Assembly (NCBI GenBank): GCA_947629735.1
Contig: CANREX010000033.1
Coordinates: 1-12,404 of the forward strand
DNA length: 12,404 nt
From: an uncultured Clostridia bacterium
GTDB lineage: Bacteria; Bacillota; Clostridia; Christensenellales; Borkfalkiaceae
Direction: 5' to 3'
Positions 1 to 8,233 of this stretch are shown piece by piece. Below the pieces are notes generated by a model that was not told the DNA's origin, searched no databases, and was given only the letters and a program-made list of their open reading frames with translations. Numbering within the stretch: the stretch's first letter is position 1; each line of letters begins with the position of its first letter. A program made the translations under genes and the position numbers.

Positions 1-1
1 C

Positions 2-688
2 GAACCCTTTGAAAACAGGGTCACCGTGGGCGTGCAGTATATGATAAAGCTCAACCACCTCGTAGACGACAAGATCCACGCCCGTTCGATAGGACCTTAC
101 AGCCTCGTTACGCAGCAGCCCCTCGGCGGCAAAGCGCAGTTCGGCGGACAGCGTTTCGGCGAAATGGAAGTGTGGGCGCTCGAAGCGTACGGCGCGGCGC
201 ACGTCTTGCAGGAGATATTGACCGTCAAGTCGGACGATATCGTAGGGCGCGTAAAGACGTATGAAAGCATAGTCAAGGGCAACAACATATCCGAACCGGG
301 AATTCCCGAAGCGTTCAAGGTATTGCTCAAAGAATTGCAGTCGCTCGCTCTCGACGTCAAAGTGCTCACCGAGAACAACGAAGAGCTCATTATTCACGAG
401 CTCGACGAGGACGACGAAGCTATCCCCAACGCGAGGGTGCGCGAGGCGGAGGACAGGGAGAAAGAACTCCCCGAAGAGGAATTCGAAATCGCCCCGAGGG
501 CGGACGAAGAGGACGAGGATATCGGAGATATCTCGCTGTTCGAGCCCGACGAAGAGGACGAGGAATTCGCCTCCAAGGAGCTGTTCACCGACGAGGATAT
601 GGACGACTTCGGCGACGATGACGACTTGGGCGACAAGTTCACGCTGTTCGACGACGATGACGATTCCGACGAGGGCAAAGAGGACTAA
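2..688 (+). CDS. rpoB: RNA polymerase beta subunit, C-terminal part (5' end outside window)
   Basis: This is the C-terminal 228 codons of the beta subunit of DNA-dependent RNA polymerase; the frame is open to the left edge, and the first whole codon is at 2. The conserved end of RpoB is plain: MIKLNHLVDDKIHARS, then SLVTQQPLGGKAQFGGQRFG and EMEVWALEAYGAAHVLQEIL, the segment that contacts beta-prime. After the normal family end (near LDVKVL, nt 349-366) the protein continues for about 105 residues, of which I count 52 Asp or Glu. Acidic extensions of RpoB are known in Bacillota, but this one is long and contains three LF-plus-acid motifs (SLFEPDEED, ELFTDEDMDD, TLFDDDDD). The GTG at 26 is internal, not a start. 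The gene is followed after 14 nt by rpoC, so the two are co-transcribed. Identity is certain; the role of the tail is unknown. Confidence 0.98.
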   Translation, partial: EPFENRVTVGVQYMIKLNHLVDDKIHARSIGPYSLVTQQPLGGKAQFGGQRFGEMEVWALEAYGAAHVLQEILTVKSDDIVGRVKTYESIVKGNNISEPGIPEAFKVLLKELQSLALDVKVLTENNEELIIHELDEDDEAIPNARVREAEDREKELPEEEFEIAPRADEEDEDIGDISLFEPDEEDEEFASKELFTDEDMDDFGDDDDLGDKFTLFDDDDDSDEGKED

Positions 689-694
689 GGGAGG
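689..694 (+). promoter_or_regulatory. Ribosome binding site of rpoC
   Basis: GGGAGG lies right after the rpoB stop codon and 8 nt before the ATG at 703. It fixes the rpoC start and shows that rpoC is translated from the rpoBC message with its own strong site. Confidence 0.85.
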
Positions 695-702
695 TAAAGA
701 TA

Positions 703-3700
703 ATGTTTGAATTAAACGATTTCTGTTCAATTAAGATCGGCGTTGCTTCCCCCGAAAAGATAAGGGAACTTTCCAAGGGCGAGGTCACCAAGCCCGAAAC
801 CATAAATTACAGAACACAGAAACCCGAGCGCGACGGCTTGTTCTGCGAGCGCATTTTCGGACCGATGAAGGATTGGGAATGTCACTGCGGCAAGTACAAG
901 CGCATCCGCTATAAGGGCGTCGTGTGCGAGAAGTGCGGCGTTGAAGTCACCCGCGCAAAGGTAAGGCGCGAGAGAATGGGACATATCGAGCTCGCCGCGC
1001 CCGTATCGCACATATGGTATTTCCGCGGCGTTCCTTCGAGGATAGGTCTTATCCTCGACATGAGCCCCAAGGCGCTCGAACAGGTAATATATTTCGCCTC
1101 CTACGTTGTAATCGACCCCGGCACAGTGCCCACCCTCGAATACAAGCAGGTGATAGGCGAAAAGGAACTGCGCGACATCGAGGAAAAGTACGGCGAAAGC
1201 GACGTCACCGGTCTTAAAGTTGGAATGGGCGCGGAGGCTATCCGCGAACTTCTTATGGCGGTGGACCTCGAAAAGGAGTGCGCGGAGACAAAGGCGATAA
1301 TCGAAAACAGCTCGGCGAGTCAGAAAAAGCTCAAAGCGATAAAGAGGATAGAGATTCTCGAAGCCTTCCGCAAGAGCGGGAACAGACCCGAATGGATGAT
1401 ACTCACCGTTCTTCCCGTCCTTCCACCCGAACTCCGCCCCATGGTGCAGCTCGACGGCGGCAGATTTGCCTCTTCCGATTTGAACGATTTATATCGCAGA
1501 GTAATAAACAGAAACAACAGGCTTAAAAGAATGAAGGAGCTCGGCGCTCCCGACATGATAATAAAGAACGAGAAGAGAATGTTGCAGGAAGCCGTAGACG
1601 CATTGATTGATAACGGCAGGCACAGCAAGGCTCTCCTCGGACCTTCAAACAGGGAATTGAAATCGCTCTCGGGCATGCTTCGCGGCAAGCAGGGCAGATT
1701 CCGCCAGAACCTTTTGGGCAAGCGCGTCGACTATTCCGGACGTTCCGTTATAGTCGTAGGACCCGAACTCAAACTCTATCAGTGCGGACTTCCCAAGGAG
1801 ATGGCGATAGAGCTGTTCAAGCCCTTCGTGATGAAAAAGCTCGTCGAAAGCGGGCAGTGCCACAACATAAAGAGCGCGAAGAGGACGGTAGAGCGCGCAA
1901 AACCCATGGTTTGGGACGTTCTGGAAGAGGTCATAAAGGAACACCCCGTTCTCCTGAACCGCGCGCCCACACTTCACAGGCTTTCCATACAGGCGTTCGA
2001 GCCCGTGCTGATAGAGGGCAGGGCGATTAAGATACACCCTCTCGTTTGTACGGCGTTCAACGCGGACTTCGACGGCGACCAGATGGCGGTGCACGTTCCC
2101 CTTTCGATAGAGGCGCAGGCGGAAGCGAGATTTTTGATGCTCTCTTCCAACAATATATTGAAACTTTCCGACGGCAAGCCCGTAATGCAGCCCTCGCAGG
2201 ACATGGTCATGGGCGCGTATTACCTCACGATAATAAGGCGCGAAGAGGGCAAGTTCTATAAGTGGACGGGCGACAGGTTTGTCGAATGTGCGGAAGGCGA
2301 CGAGGGCGCGGAAAAGTACGTGCCCGGCGCGTATATCTCCGAAGACGAAGTCATGATGGCTTACCAGACCAAATACGTCCACATGCAGGACGAGGTCTAC
2401 GTCCGCAGAATCGTAAAGATAACGGACGAGAAATCGCCTTTCTGCGGCGAGACGGTTACGGGGCTTGTAAAGACCACCGTCGGCAGGATAATCTTCAACA
2501 ACCAGATGCCGCAGGACTTGGGCTTTGTCAAGCGCGAGAAGAAAGAAGACTACTTGAAGTACGAAATTTCATATGAGTTCTTGGGCGACAACGTCGCGGT
2601 CGGCAAGAAGCAGCTCGGCAAGATAGTAGAGCGTTGCTTCAAGACGGGCGGCGCGCCGAGGGCTGCGGACGTACTCGACAAGATAAAGACTCTGGGCTAC
2701 AAATATTCCACGGTTGGCGCGATAACCACGTCGGTATTCGACATGCACATACCCGCCGCAAAGCAGCAGATAGTGGAAGAGACCGAGCAGAGGGTTTTGC
2801 AGATAGAGCGCAAATTCCAGCGCGGACTTTTGCGCGAGGAAGAGCGTTACAACGCGGTCATAAACGCGTGGGACGCGGCGACGGACGCGGTTACGGACGA
2901 ACTCAAAAAGTCGCTCGATAAGTTCAACCCCATATGGATGATGGCGAACTCGGGCGCGCGCGGCTCTATCGACCAGATGAAGCAGCTTTCGGGCATGCGC
3001 GGACTGATGGTAAACCCCCAGGGCAAGAAGATAGAAGTTCCCGTTAAGTCGTGTTTCAGACAGGGACTTTCCGTTCTGGAATACTTCATCTCCTCGCACG
3101 GCGGACGTAAAGGTCTTGCCGATACGGCGCTCAAAACGGCGGACTCGGGCTATCTGACGAGGAGGCTCGTGGACGTCTCGCAGGACGTAATAGTAAGGGA
3201 AGAGGACTGCATGGCGGGCAGCAAGAAACCACGCGGCATGATAGTCAAGGCGATAATCGGACCTAACGGCGAAGTCATAGAAGGGCTTGAAGACAGAATT
3301 CAGGGGCGTTTCGTCTCCGAGGACGTCGTGGATAAGGACGGCAACGTGCTTTGCGCGCAGAACCAATTCGTCACCGACGAGATTGCGAAAAATATCGTCG
3401 CCGCGGGCATAGAACAGGTAAGCATACGCTCGGTATTCACCTGCAATTCCCGCTACGGCGTCTGCGCGAAGTGCTACGGCAAGAACATGGCGACCAACAC
3501 ACCCGTAATGCCGGGCGAAGCGGTCGGCGTAATCGCGGCACAGTCCATAGGCGAACCCGGCACCCAGCTCACGATGCGTACCTTCCACACGGGCGGTATT
3601 GCGGCTACGGGCGACATCACCCAAGGTCTGCCCAGAGTCGAAGAGCTTTTCGAAGCGCGCAAACCCAAGGGCTGCGCTACGCTGTGCGAAGTCTCGGGCA

Positions 3701-4371
3701 AGGTCGTTATAGACGATACAGACAACCTCAAACACGTTATAGTAAAAGACCCCGTCACGGGCGAGGTCAAGAAAGATTATTCCCTTCCTTTCAACGCCGA
3801 ACTCAAAGTCAGGACGGGCGATACGGTTACCCCCGGCGTCGTGCTCAACGCGGGCTCGGTTTATCCCCAGGATATTTTGAGGATTCAGGGCGTGAAGGGC
3901 GTACAGGACTATATCCTCGAACAGATTCAGTCGGTTTACCGTTCGCAGGGCGTCGATATAAACGACAAGCACGTTGAAATCATCGTGCGCCAGATGCTCA
4001 AAAAGGTCAAGATTGAAAGCTCGGGCGATACCGACCTTCTCCCCGGCGAGACGGTGGATATGTTCACGGTCGAGGAAGAGAACCAGAAGGCGATCGCCGC
4101 AGGCGGCGCGCCCGCACTGCAAAAGCGCGTTCTTTTGGGCATAACCAAGGCGTCGCTTTCCACCGAAAGTTTCCTTTCAGCCGCTTCTTTCCAGGAGACG
4201 GCAAGGGTGCTCACGGAAGCCGCTATCAAGAACAAGGTAGACCCCCTCATGGGCTTGAAGGAAAACGTAATTATCGGCAAGCTCATTCCCGCGGGCACGG
4301 GCGTAAAGGAATACAAGAACATGTCGCCCATAATCAACCCCGCTTACGGCAAGGGCGATACCGAAGTTTGA
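703..4371 (+). CDS. rpoC: RNA polymerase beta-prime subunit
   Basis: Complete 1222-residue beta-prime subunit, close to the usual Bacillota length (about 1200). The N-terminal zinc-binding site is C60, C62, C75 and C78. The catalytic loop NADFDGDQMA supplies the three magnesium-binding aspartates D455, D457 and D459. The second zinc site is C836, C914, C921 and C924. The trigger loop follows QSIGEPGTQLT as MRTFHTGG (M958, R959, H962). The lid/zipper and switch regions read normally (LLGKRVDYSGRSVIVVGPEL, about 340-359), and I see no intein, frameshift or large lineage-specific insertion. The start at 703 is set by a GGGAGG site after rpoB and the family-typical N-terminus. Expression should be from the rpoBC promoter outside the window. 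A strong intrinsic terminator follows 17 nt after the stop, so no str-operon genes (rpsL, rpsG, fusA) are joined to it here. Identity is certain. Confidence 0.99.
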   Translation: MFELNDFCSIKIGVASPEKIRELSKGEVTKPETINYRTQKPERDGLFCERIFGPMKDWECHCGKYKRIRYKGVVCEKCGVEVTRAKVRRERMGHIELAAPVSHIWYFRGVPSRIGLILDMSPKALEQVIYFASYVVIDPGTVPTLEYKQVIGEKELRDIEEKYGESDVTGLKVGMGAEAIRELLMAVDLEKECAETKAIIENSSASQKKLKAIKRIEILEAFRKSGNRPEWMILTVLPVLPPELRPMVQLDGGRFASSDLNDLYRRVINRNNRLKRMKELGAPDMIIKNEKRMLQEAVDALIDNGRHSKALLGPSNRELKSLSGMLRGKQGRFRQNLLGKRVDYSGRSVIVVGPELKLYQCGLPKEMAIELFKPFVMKKLVESGQCHNIKSAKRTVERAKPMVWDVLEEVIKEHPVLLNRAPTLHRLSIQAFEPVLIEGRAIKIHPLVCTAFNADFDGDQMAVHVPLSIEAQAEARFLMLSSNNILKLSDGKPVMQPSQDMVMGAYYLTIIRREEGKFYKWTGDRFVECAEGDEGAEKYVPGAYISEDEVMMAYQTKYVHMQDEVYVRRIVKITDEKSPFCGETVTGLVKTTVGRIIFNNQMPQDLGFVKREKKEDYLKYEISYEFLGDNVAVGKKQLGKIVERCFKTGGAPRAADVLDKIKTLGYKYSTVGAITTSVFDMHIPAAKQQIVEETEQRVLQIERKFQRGLLREEERYNAVINAWDAATDAVTDELKKSLDKFNPIWMMANSGARGSIDQMKQLSGMRGLMVNPQGKKIEVPVKSCFRQGLSVLEYFISSHGGRKGLADTALKTADSGYLTRRLVDVSQDVIVREEDCMAGSKKPRGMIVKAIIGPNGEVIEGLEDRIQGRFVSEDVVDKDGNVLCAQNQFVTDEIAKNIVAAGIEQVSIRSVFTCNSRYGVCAKCYGKNMATNTPVMPGEAVGVIAAQSIGEPGTQLTMRTFHTGGIAATGDITQGLPRVEELFEARKPKGCATLCEVSGKVVIDDTDNLKHVIVKDPVTGEVKKDYSLPFNAELKVRTGDTVTPGVVLNAGSVYPQDILRIQGVKGVQDYILEQIQSVYRSQGVDINDKHVEIIVRQMLKKVKIESSGDTDLLPGETVDMFTVEEENQKAIAAGGAPALQKRVLLGITKASLSTESFLSAASFQETARVLTEAAIKNKVDPLMGLKENVIIGKLIPAGTGVKEYKNMSPIINPAYGKGDTEV

Positions 4372-4388
4372 TTTTACAGTTTTTACGC

Positions 4389-4430
4389 GTGCGTTTGCTC
4401 TCCCTAAGAGGGCAAACGCACAAATTTTTT
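4389..4430 (+). terminator. Intrinsic terminator of the rpoBC operon
   Basis: A 14-bp stem (4389-4402 with 4408-4421, one G-U pair at 4399/4411) with a 5-nt loop CCTAA is followed by AAATTTTTT. It begins 17 nt after the rpoC stop. This is a textbook rho-independent terminator and ends the operon. Confidence 0.95.
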
Positions 4431-4530
4431 GAACCGATTATGAGCTGTGTTTAAGCGGTTTATAAGTCGTTTATAAGCTGCCGAAAAGCCGTATAAAAAG
4501 CCCGCTGTTTTAAGGCGGAAAGGAGAAGAG

Positions 4531-4869
4531 ATGGATTTCGAAGATTTGCGGCTGTGCGATCTGTTGGACAAGGTCGGGGAACGCGCCGGCGGGATAGCTC
4601 AAACGCGCAACGTCTCGCAGTTTTCCAAGCTCGGGCAGGAAATACAGGCGGTGTATGACTTCTTCGTCGCCTCGTCAAAGCCGTACGAAGAGCAGCAGCC
4701 CATGCTGAAAAACCTGTTTTCTTCCTTTAATTACGCCGCGGTGATAATCAACGACGGCATAAAGAAGAAGTCCCTCGACAAGGAGGCTGCGGAGCTTATC
4801 GGCGAGTGTCTTGAAATCATTTGCGCCTGCTGCGAAAATATCAAAACCTCGCTTAAAGGCGGGGCATAA
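4531..4869 (+). CDS. Hypothetical small helical protein (112 aa)
   Basis: I do not recognise this protein. It has 112 residues, no signal peptide and no membrane segment, and appears mostly alpha-helical with mixed charge. A central hydrophobic stretch (SFNYAAVIIND, about 65-75) and a Cys-containing C-terminal helix (ECLEIICACCEN, about 91-102, with three Cys in that segment) are the only distinctive points. The ATG at 4531 is preceded by AGGAG (4521-4525) at 5-nt spacing, which supports it as a real gene with this start. It lies after the rpoC terminator and is convergent with the DUF368 gene. I found no convincing sigma-A promoter in 4431-4520, so it may depend on read-through or on a promoter I cannot recognise. 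It is probably cytoplasmic, with unknown function. Confidence 0.75.
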   Translation: MDFEDLRLCDLLDKVGERAGGIAQTRNVSQFSKLGQEIQAVYDFFVASSKPYEEQQPMLKNLFSSFNYAAVIINDGIKKKSLDKEAAELIGECLEIICACCENIKTSLKGGA

Positions 4870-4918
4870 TCGTTTTGAAGGGTTAAGGCGGGTATAACCG
4901 TTTTAAGAAGTTGCGGAA

Positions 4919-4962
4919 TACAAATGGCGCGGCGGGCAATTATACCCGCCGCGCCATTTGTA
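4919..4962 (+). terminator. Large perfect hairpin between convergent genes
   Basis: An 18-bp perfect stem (4919-4936 with 4945-4962) with an 8-nt loop, followed on the plus strand by the AT-rich run ATTTATTATT. It lies between the convergent 112-aa gene and the DUF368 gene and could stop transcription from either side. The T tract is weak, so termination is inferred from position and stem strength. An overlapping 11-bp alternative stem exists (4887-4897 with 4940-4950). Confidence 0.6.
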
Positions 4963-5003
4963 ATTTATTATTCTAAGCTGCATATGCGCCGCGAAAGATA
5001 TGT

Positions 5004-5939
5004 CTATTCGCTCATTTGCGGCGGAACGGTTGCGTCGTCGTTCATGTCTTCCCCGTTCATATGTTCTCCGTCAGACATGTGTTTTTCCGCATATTTAGTG
5101 AGCAAGTAAGTGGAAATCGCACCGACTATAAACGCCAAAACGCCGAGGGATATGTGCAGGACGTTTAGCGAAGCCGCGCCGTATTTGTTGAAAAACGTTA
5201 TGATTATCGCGGGGATAGAACCGACGACGAACCCGAATATCGCCCAGCCCGTCGCGCGGGGCAGCTTTGTCAGCAGCAACTGCATTATCTTCGCTATCGT
5301 GAAGAAGCCCAACACCACGCCCACGCCGAAACACGCGAGCACCGAGGCAGAGTGCAGCGGAGTTTTGAAAATCGAGGTAAACAGCCCCAAAACGGGCTCG
5401 TAGTAGCCGAAAATCATAAGCAGCATGCTTCCGCTTATCCCGGGCACGACGAGCGCGCACGACGCCGCAACGCCGATTATCCCGACGAGAATATACTGAT
5501 ACCACGGCATAGCAGAGGAAAGGTCGGCTTCCCTCATGCCGGGGATAAAACAAATGCCTATCACCGCTATGAGAGGCAGCGCAGCGGCTATGATGTCCGT
5601 GGCCTTAAAACCGTTCTTTTTATCGTCGAAAAAGAGTTTGGGACAACTGCCCGTCATCAGCCCCGCGAACAGCAGAACGGTGGGGAACGGAGCGTATTTC
5701 AGCGCGAGTTTCAACGGCACAAGCGCCGCCGCAAACGCCACTGCCACCCCCAAAAGTATGGGGAAAAGGAATTTGACGCTCTCCCAAAAGTGCTTTCTCA
5801 GCCCGCTTATGCTCTCTATCATCTTGTCGTAAATTTTCAAGAGCACGGCAAGCGTTCCGCCCGAAACCCCGGGAATTATCATCGCGACGCCTATCGCCGC
5901 CCCCTTCGCCATATTTACAAAAAAATTTTTGATATTCAA
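5004..5939 (-). CDS. popT: DUF368 family polyprenyl-phosphate transporter (PopT-like)
   Basis: A 311-residue polytopic membrane protein of the DUF368 family. Members (PopT) have been shown to return undecaprenyl phosphate, the lipid carrier of peptidoglycan and other wall polymers, from the outer to the inner face of the membrane, in parallel with DedA proteins. The two family signatures, which reflect an internal duplication, are IPGVSGGT (22-29) and VPGISGSM (165-172). Several hydrophobic segments follow, and length is as expected. The C-terminal 28 residues form a hydrophilic acidic tail with repeated Met and His (from about AEKHMSDGEHM), less usual. The start is TTG at 5939: GAGAGG lies 8 nt upstream (5948-5953), whereas the next candidate, the ATG at 5912, has no ribosome site. 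It has its own promoter upstream and is separated by a terminator from the peptidase gene. Family assignment is firm; lipid specificity is inferred. Confidence 0.92.
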   Translation of the reverse strand: MNIKNFFVNMAKGAAIGVAMIIPGVSGGTLAVLLKIYDKMIESISGLRKHFWESVKFLFPILLGVAVAFAAALVPLKLALKYAPFPTVLLFAGLMTGSCPKLFFDDKKNGFKATDIIAAALPLIAVIGICFIPGMREADLSSAMPWYQYILVGIIGVAASCALVVPGISGSMLLMIFGYYEPVLGLFTSIFKTPLHSASVLACFGVGVVLGFFTIAKIMQLLLTKLPRATGWAIFGFVVGSIPAIIITFFNKYGAASLNVLHISLGVLAFIVGAISTYLLTKYAEKHMSDGEHMNGEDMNDDATVPPQMSE

Positions 5940-5984
5940 GGCGAATACCTCTCACTGTTATTTTATTTGATTTTTGTGCGACTT

Positions 5985-5990
5985 ATTATA
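5985..5990 (-). promoter_or_regulatory. Possible second -10 element for the DUF368 gene
   Basis: A perfect TATAAT reads on the minus strand about 45 nt before the TTG start. No good -35 lies at 16-18 nt (ACTACC at best), so this is a weak candidate for a proximal promoter. Confidence 0.3.
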
Positions 5991-6093
5991 AGATTTCCAC
6001 CTTTTTCGGTAGTAGATAAAGTAAAATCTTTCCGCAGTCGGCGTTGACAACAAAGCCAATCGCTTTGCTGTTTAATGCGCTGCGTTTTATGTA

Positions 6094-6122
6094 ATTTTAG
6101 CCTAAATATATCAATAAGTCAA
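6094..6122 (-). promoter_or_regulatory. Sigma-A promoter of the DUF368/PopT gene
   Basis: On the minus strand TTGACT (6117-6122) and TAAAAT (6094-6099) are separated by exactly 17 nt. Both hexamers match 5 of 6 consensus positions. Transcription would start near 6087, giving a leader of about 150 nt before the TTG start. That leader contains a short hairpin (CAAAGC/GCTTTG, 6051-6067). The promoter lies just beyond the terminator of the peptidase gene, as expected for a separate unit. Confidence 0.65.
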
Positions 6123-6157
6123 ACATTTCCGCTTGCCCCGTTTTTATAGGCTGAAAA

Positions 6158-6183
6158 CAACGCCGTTCAACCGAACGGCGTAT
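6158..6183 (-). terminator. Intrinsic terminator of the clostripain-like gene
   Basis: A 9-bp perfect stem (6160-6168 with 6173-6181), loop of four, reads ACGCCGTTC/GAACGGCGT. On the minus strand it is followed by TGTTTT, and it lies about 37 nt after the peptidase stop. On the plus strand it is also followed by a T run (ATAATTTTT). Confidence 0.75.
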
Positions 6184-6217
6184 AATTTTTGTGCAAGCAC
6201 TATATAGGAAAAAATTT

Positions 6218-8227
6218 TTACAATATCGAAATATCGGACATATCGTAAATTTCTTCGATACTTGCGGCGTAAGTGCCGTCCGGCAGGGGATTTTCTTTGA
6301 GGTCTTCGTAAGAATAATTCATAAAGAACAACGCCACGTCGGAATAATGCGTATTGCCGAAAATATCGGTCACGACAAACTGATAGACATAGGCATAGCT
6401 TGAAAGCGGGTCTTCGTAAATCTGATAATCGCCTTTGGGGACAAGTACCTCGCGCATGACTTCGTCGTCGGCTTCTATGTGCTCGTCCGATACGGGCGTA
6501 AATTCGCGGTATGGATATATGACCGAAATTTCGTCGTCGGGCGTGATTATTTTAAGTTCTTTATCGGACATGCCCGTAACGGGGTCTATCCCGTCCCACG
6601 CGCCGAGTATTTTATAATATCCGCCGCCGGTGTAACTATCGTCCCACACGAACGCAAACCGAAGATTGGTGCTTTCGCCGTTCAATTTAATGGGCGCGGT
6701 GAAAATTATGTATTCGTCGGTGCTTTCAATGGGCGTAACGTACAGCTTGCACCCGTTGAGCGACAGCCAGATACCCCTGAAATTGCTGTTATATGTAAGC
6801 TCCTCCTCGTTGCTCAACCTGTCGTTATCCCGTCCGAGATGGCTCAGCGAAAATTTGGGCAAAGGCTTAGTATAGTCGTCCAAAAAGATAAACTCCAACA
6901 AGTCGAAATCAACCGACAAAATGTAGTTGCGGGAACTCTCCGAAAGTTTGATATAAAACGACCCGTCTGCGGCTATGCTGCCGCTGTCGATAAATTGTAT
7001 AGGGTCGTCGGGAATCGAGCCGTACACGGCGTTTAAATACTGTTTATAGCTTTCCGACGGGCAAATACTTGAATAATACTTTTCATATTGCTCGCCGTCG
7101 AAATGGAAGGGATAGAAAAAGGAGATTCCGCCCGACTTGCTCTTTGCCCTACCGTGGACTTCATATATAACCGCCCCGTCTATCGCTTGGGATAAGGCGG
7201 AAGAGCCGTCGATATCCACCGCGTTGTCGGCAAAGTGCTTCATATCTATGAGGTTGCTGTAACCCTCGCTTTTGGAGTTTCCGCCGAACTTCTGCGCCTC
7301 GTTCGCACTCTGCGCTACGGCGCGTATTCCCGTCGCTTGCTCGACCGATTGGAACATTTTTGCCGTCAAGCCGTCGAACGCAGATTTTACGGTTTGGAAC
7401 TTTTCGATATCCGTAACCGACAAAGTGGCGGTGGACTGCTTGCCTTCGTCCGTGCATTTTTCAAAATACCCGTCGCAGATTGCTTTGCCGAGAGTTTCGC
7501 CGTTCCCTTCTTGCGTAATCCCCGAAATAAGCGAGCGATAATCCCAGCCGCCCGAAGGCTCTATCTCTTCCGAGCCTACGACGTATCGGGTGTACGGCGA
7601 GAGCATATCCAACGTTTCGTAGTTGGACATAAGACAGGCGTCGAAGCCTATCATTTCAAACTTGTCGGTCATGATTTTCTGCACGGAAGAGAGAGCGTCG
7701 TTCATCTCTTTAAGCGAAAGCGCGTCGTAGCCGAAATTCTCGTCGTTGGCAACCCCCTCCAAACTTCCGCCGCCGTGGTCCCAGACTATCACGCACATAT
7801 TCGCCGCAGGATAATTCTGCACGCAGAAGGTAAGAAAACTTTCAAGCGTTTTGCTGTCGCCCATATTCGAAAGGGGCAGGCTGCTCAAAGTTTCAAGCTC
7901 CCCGTTTTCGGCTTTGAAGCGGGTGATGGAAGACGAATCTATATCGTGCGAACGCCACTTTTTAGCCCCGCCCGTCTGAATTATGAAATTGACATTGTCG
8001 GGGATATCTGCGGCGAGTATCTCGTCTAAATTCTTCCCCGCCGCGCCGAAATTTGTTTCCAGATTCGACCCGCACATATAGAGGTATATCCCCCACGTTC
8101 CATCGTCGCCCATTTTGATATATTGCGGCTCTTCGTCCTTTTTGCCGCACCCCAAAAGACAGGCGGCAAAACACAATATTATCGACAAAAGGAGTGCAAA
8201 AAGCCCCTTAAAACTTTTTTTATTCAT
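6218..8227 (-). CDS. Clostripain-family (C11) cysteine peptidase, lipoprotein
   Basis: A 669-residue secreted protein. Residues 1-27 are a lipoprotein signal (charged start MNKKSFKG, hydrophobic core, lipobox LLGC with C27), so it should be anchored outside the membrane. The family C11 core follows: WGIYLYMCGSNLET (about 45-58), the catalytic histidine in IVWDHGGG (H151) and the catalytic cysteine in GFDACLM (C198). A later SGGISFFYPF motif is also typical. C11 enzymes cleave after basic residues and often self-process; whether this one does is not visible. The roughly 300 C-terminal residues appear beta-rich and unassigned. The ATG at 8227 is chosen because it gives the signal peptide, although no Shine-Dalgarno precedes it: a consensus promoter ends 6 nt upstream, predicting a leaderless message. 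Family assignment is firm; the substrate is unknown. Confidence 0.9.
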   Translation of the reverse strand: MNKKSFKGLFALLLSIILCFAACLLGCGKKDEEPQYIKMGDDGTWGIYLYMCGSNLETNFGAAGKNLDEILAADIPDNVNFIIQTGGAKKWRSHDIDSSSITRFKAENGELETLSSLPLSNMGDSKTLESFLTFCVQNYPAANMCVIVWDHGGGSLEGVANDENFGYDALSLKEMNDALSSVQKIMTDKFEMIGFDACLMSNYETLDMLSPYTRYVVGSEEIEPSGGWDYRSLISGITQEGNGETLGKAICDGYFEKCTDEGKQSTATLSVTDIEKFQTVKSAFDGLTAKMFQSVEQATGIRAVAQSANEAQKFGGNSKSEGYSNLIDMKHFADNAVDIDGSSALSQAIDGAVIYEVHGRAKSKSGGISFFYPFHFDGEQYEKYYSSICPSESYKQYLNAVYGSIPDDPIQFIDSGSIAADGSFYIKLSESSRNYILSVDFDLLEFIFLDDYTKPLPKFSLSHLGRDNDRLSNEEELTYNSNFRGIWLSLNGCKLYVTPIESTDEYIIFTAPIKLNGESTNLRFAFVWDDSYTGGGYYKILGAWDGIDPVTGMSDKELKIITPDDEISVIYPYREFTPVSDEHIEADDEVMREVLVPKGDYQIYEDPLSSYAYVYQFVVTDIFGNTHYSDVALFFMNYSYEDLKENPLPDGTYAASIEEIYDMSDISIL

Positions 8228-8233
8228 ATCACA

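Noticed and set aside
2569..4122. Long open frame (517 codons) antisense to rpoC
   Set aside because: It lies fully within rpoC, has no recognisable motif or credible ribosome site, and its composition (Arg, Asp, Tyr rich) is that expected from a mirrored high-GC coding strand.
4924..5109. 61-codon plus-strand open frame starting in the large hairpin
   Set aside because: The start lies inside the 18-bp stem, there is no ribosome site, and it overlaps the 3' end of the DUF368 gene.
5352..6047. 231-codon plus-strand open frame across the DUF368 gene and its leader
   Set aside because: The translation is rich in Arg, His and Gln without pattern and runs through the minus-strand gene and promoter region.
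6044..6076. Plus-strand TTGACA with a downstream TTTAAT
   Set aside because: The spacing is 21 nt, too long for sigma-A, and no plus-strand gene follows.
7235..8029. 264-codon plus-strand open frame inside the clostripain-like gene
   Set aside because: It is antisense to the catalytic core of the peptidase and shows no domain or start signals.
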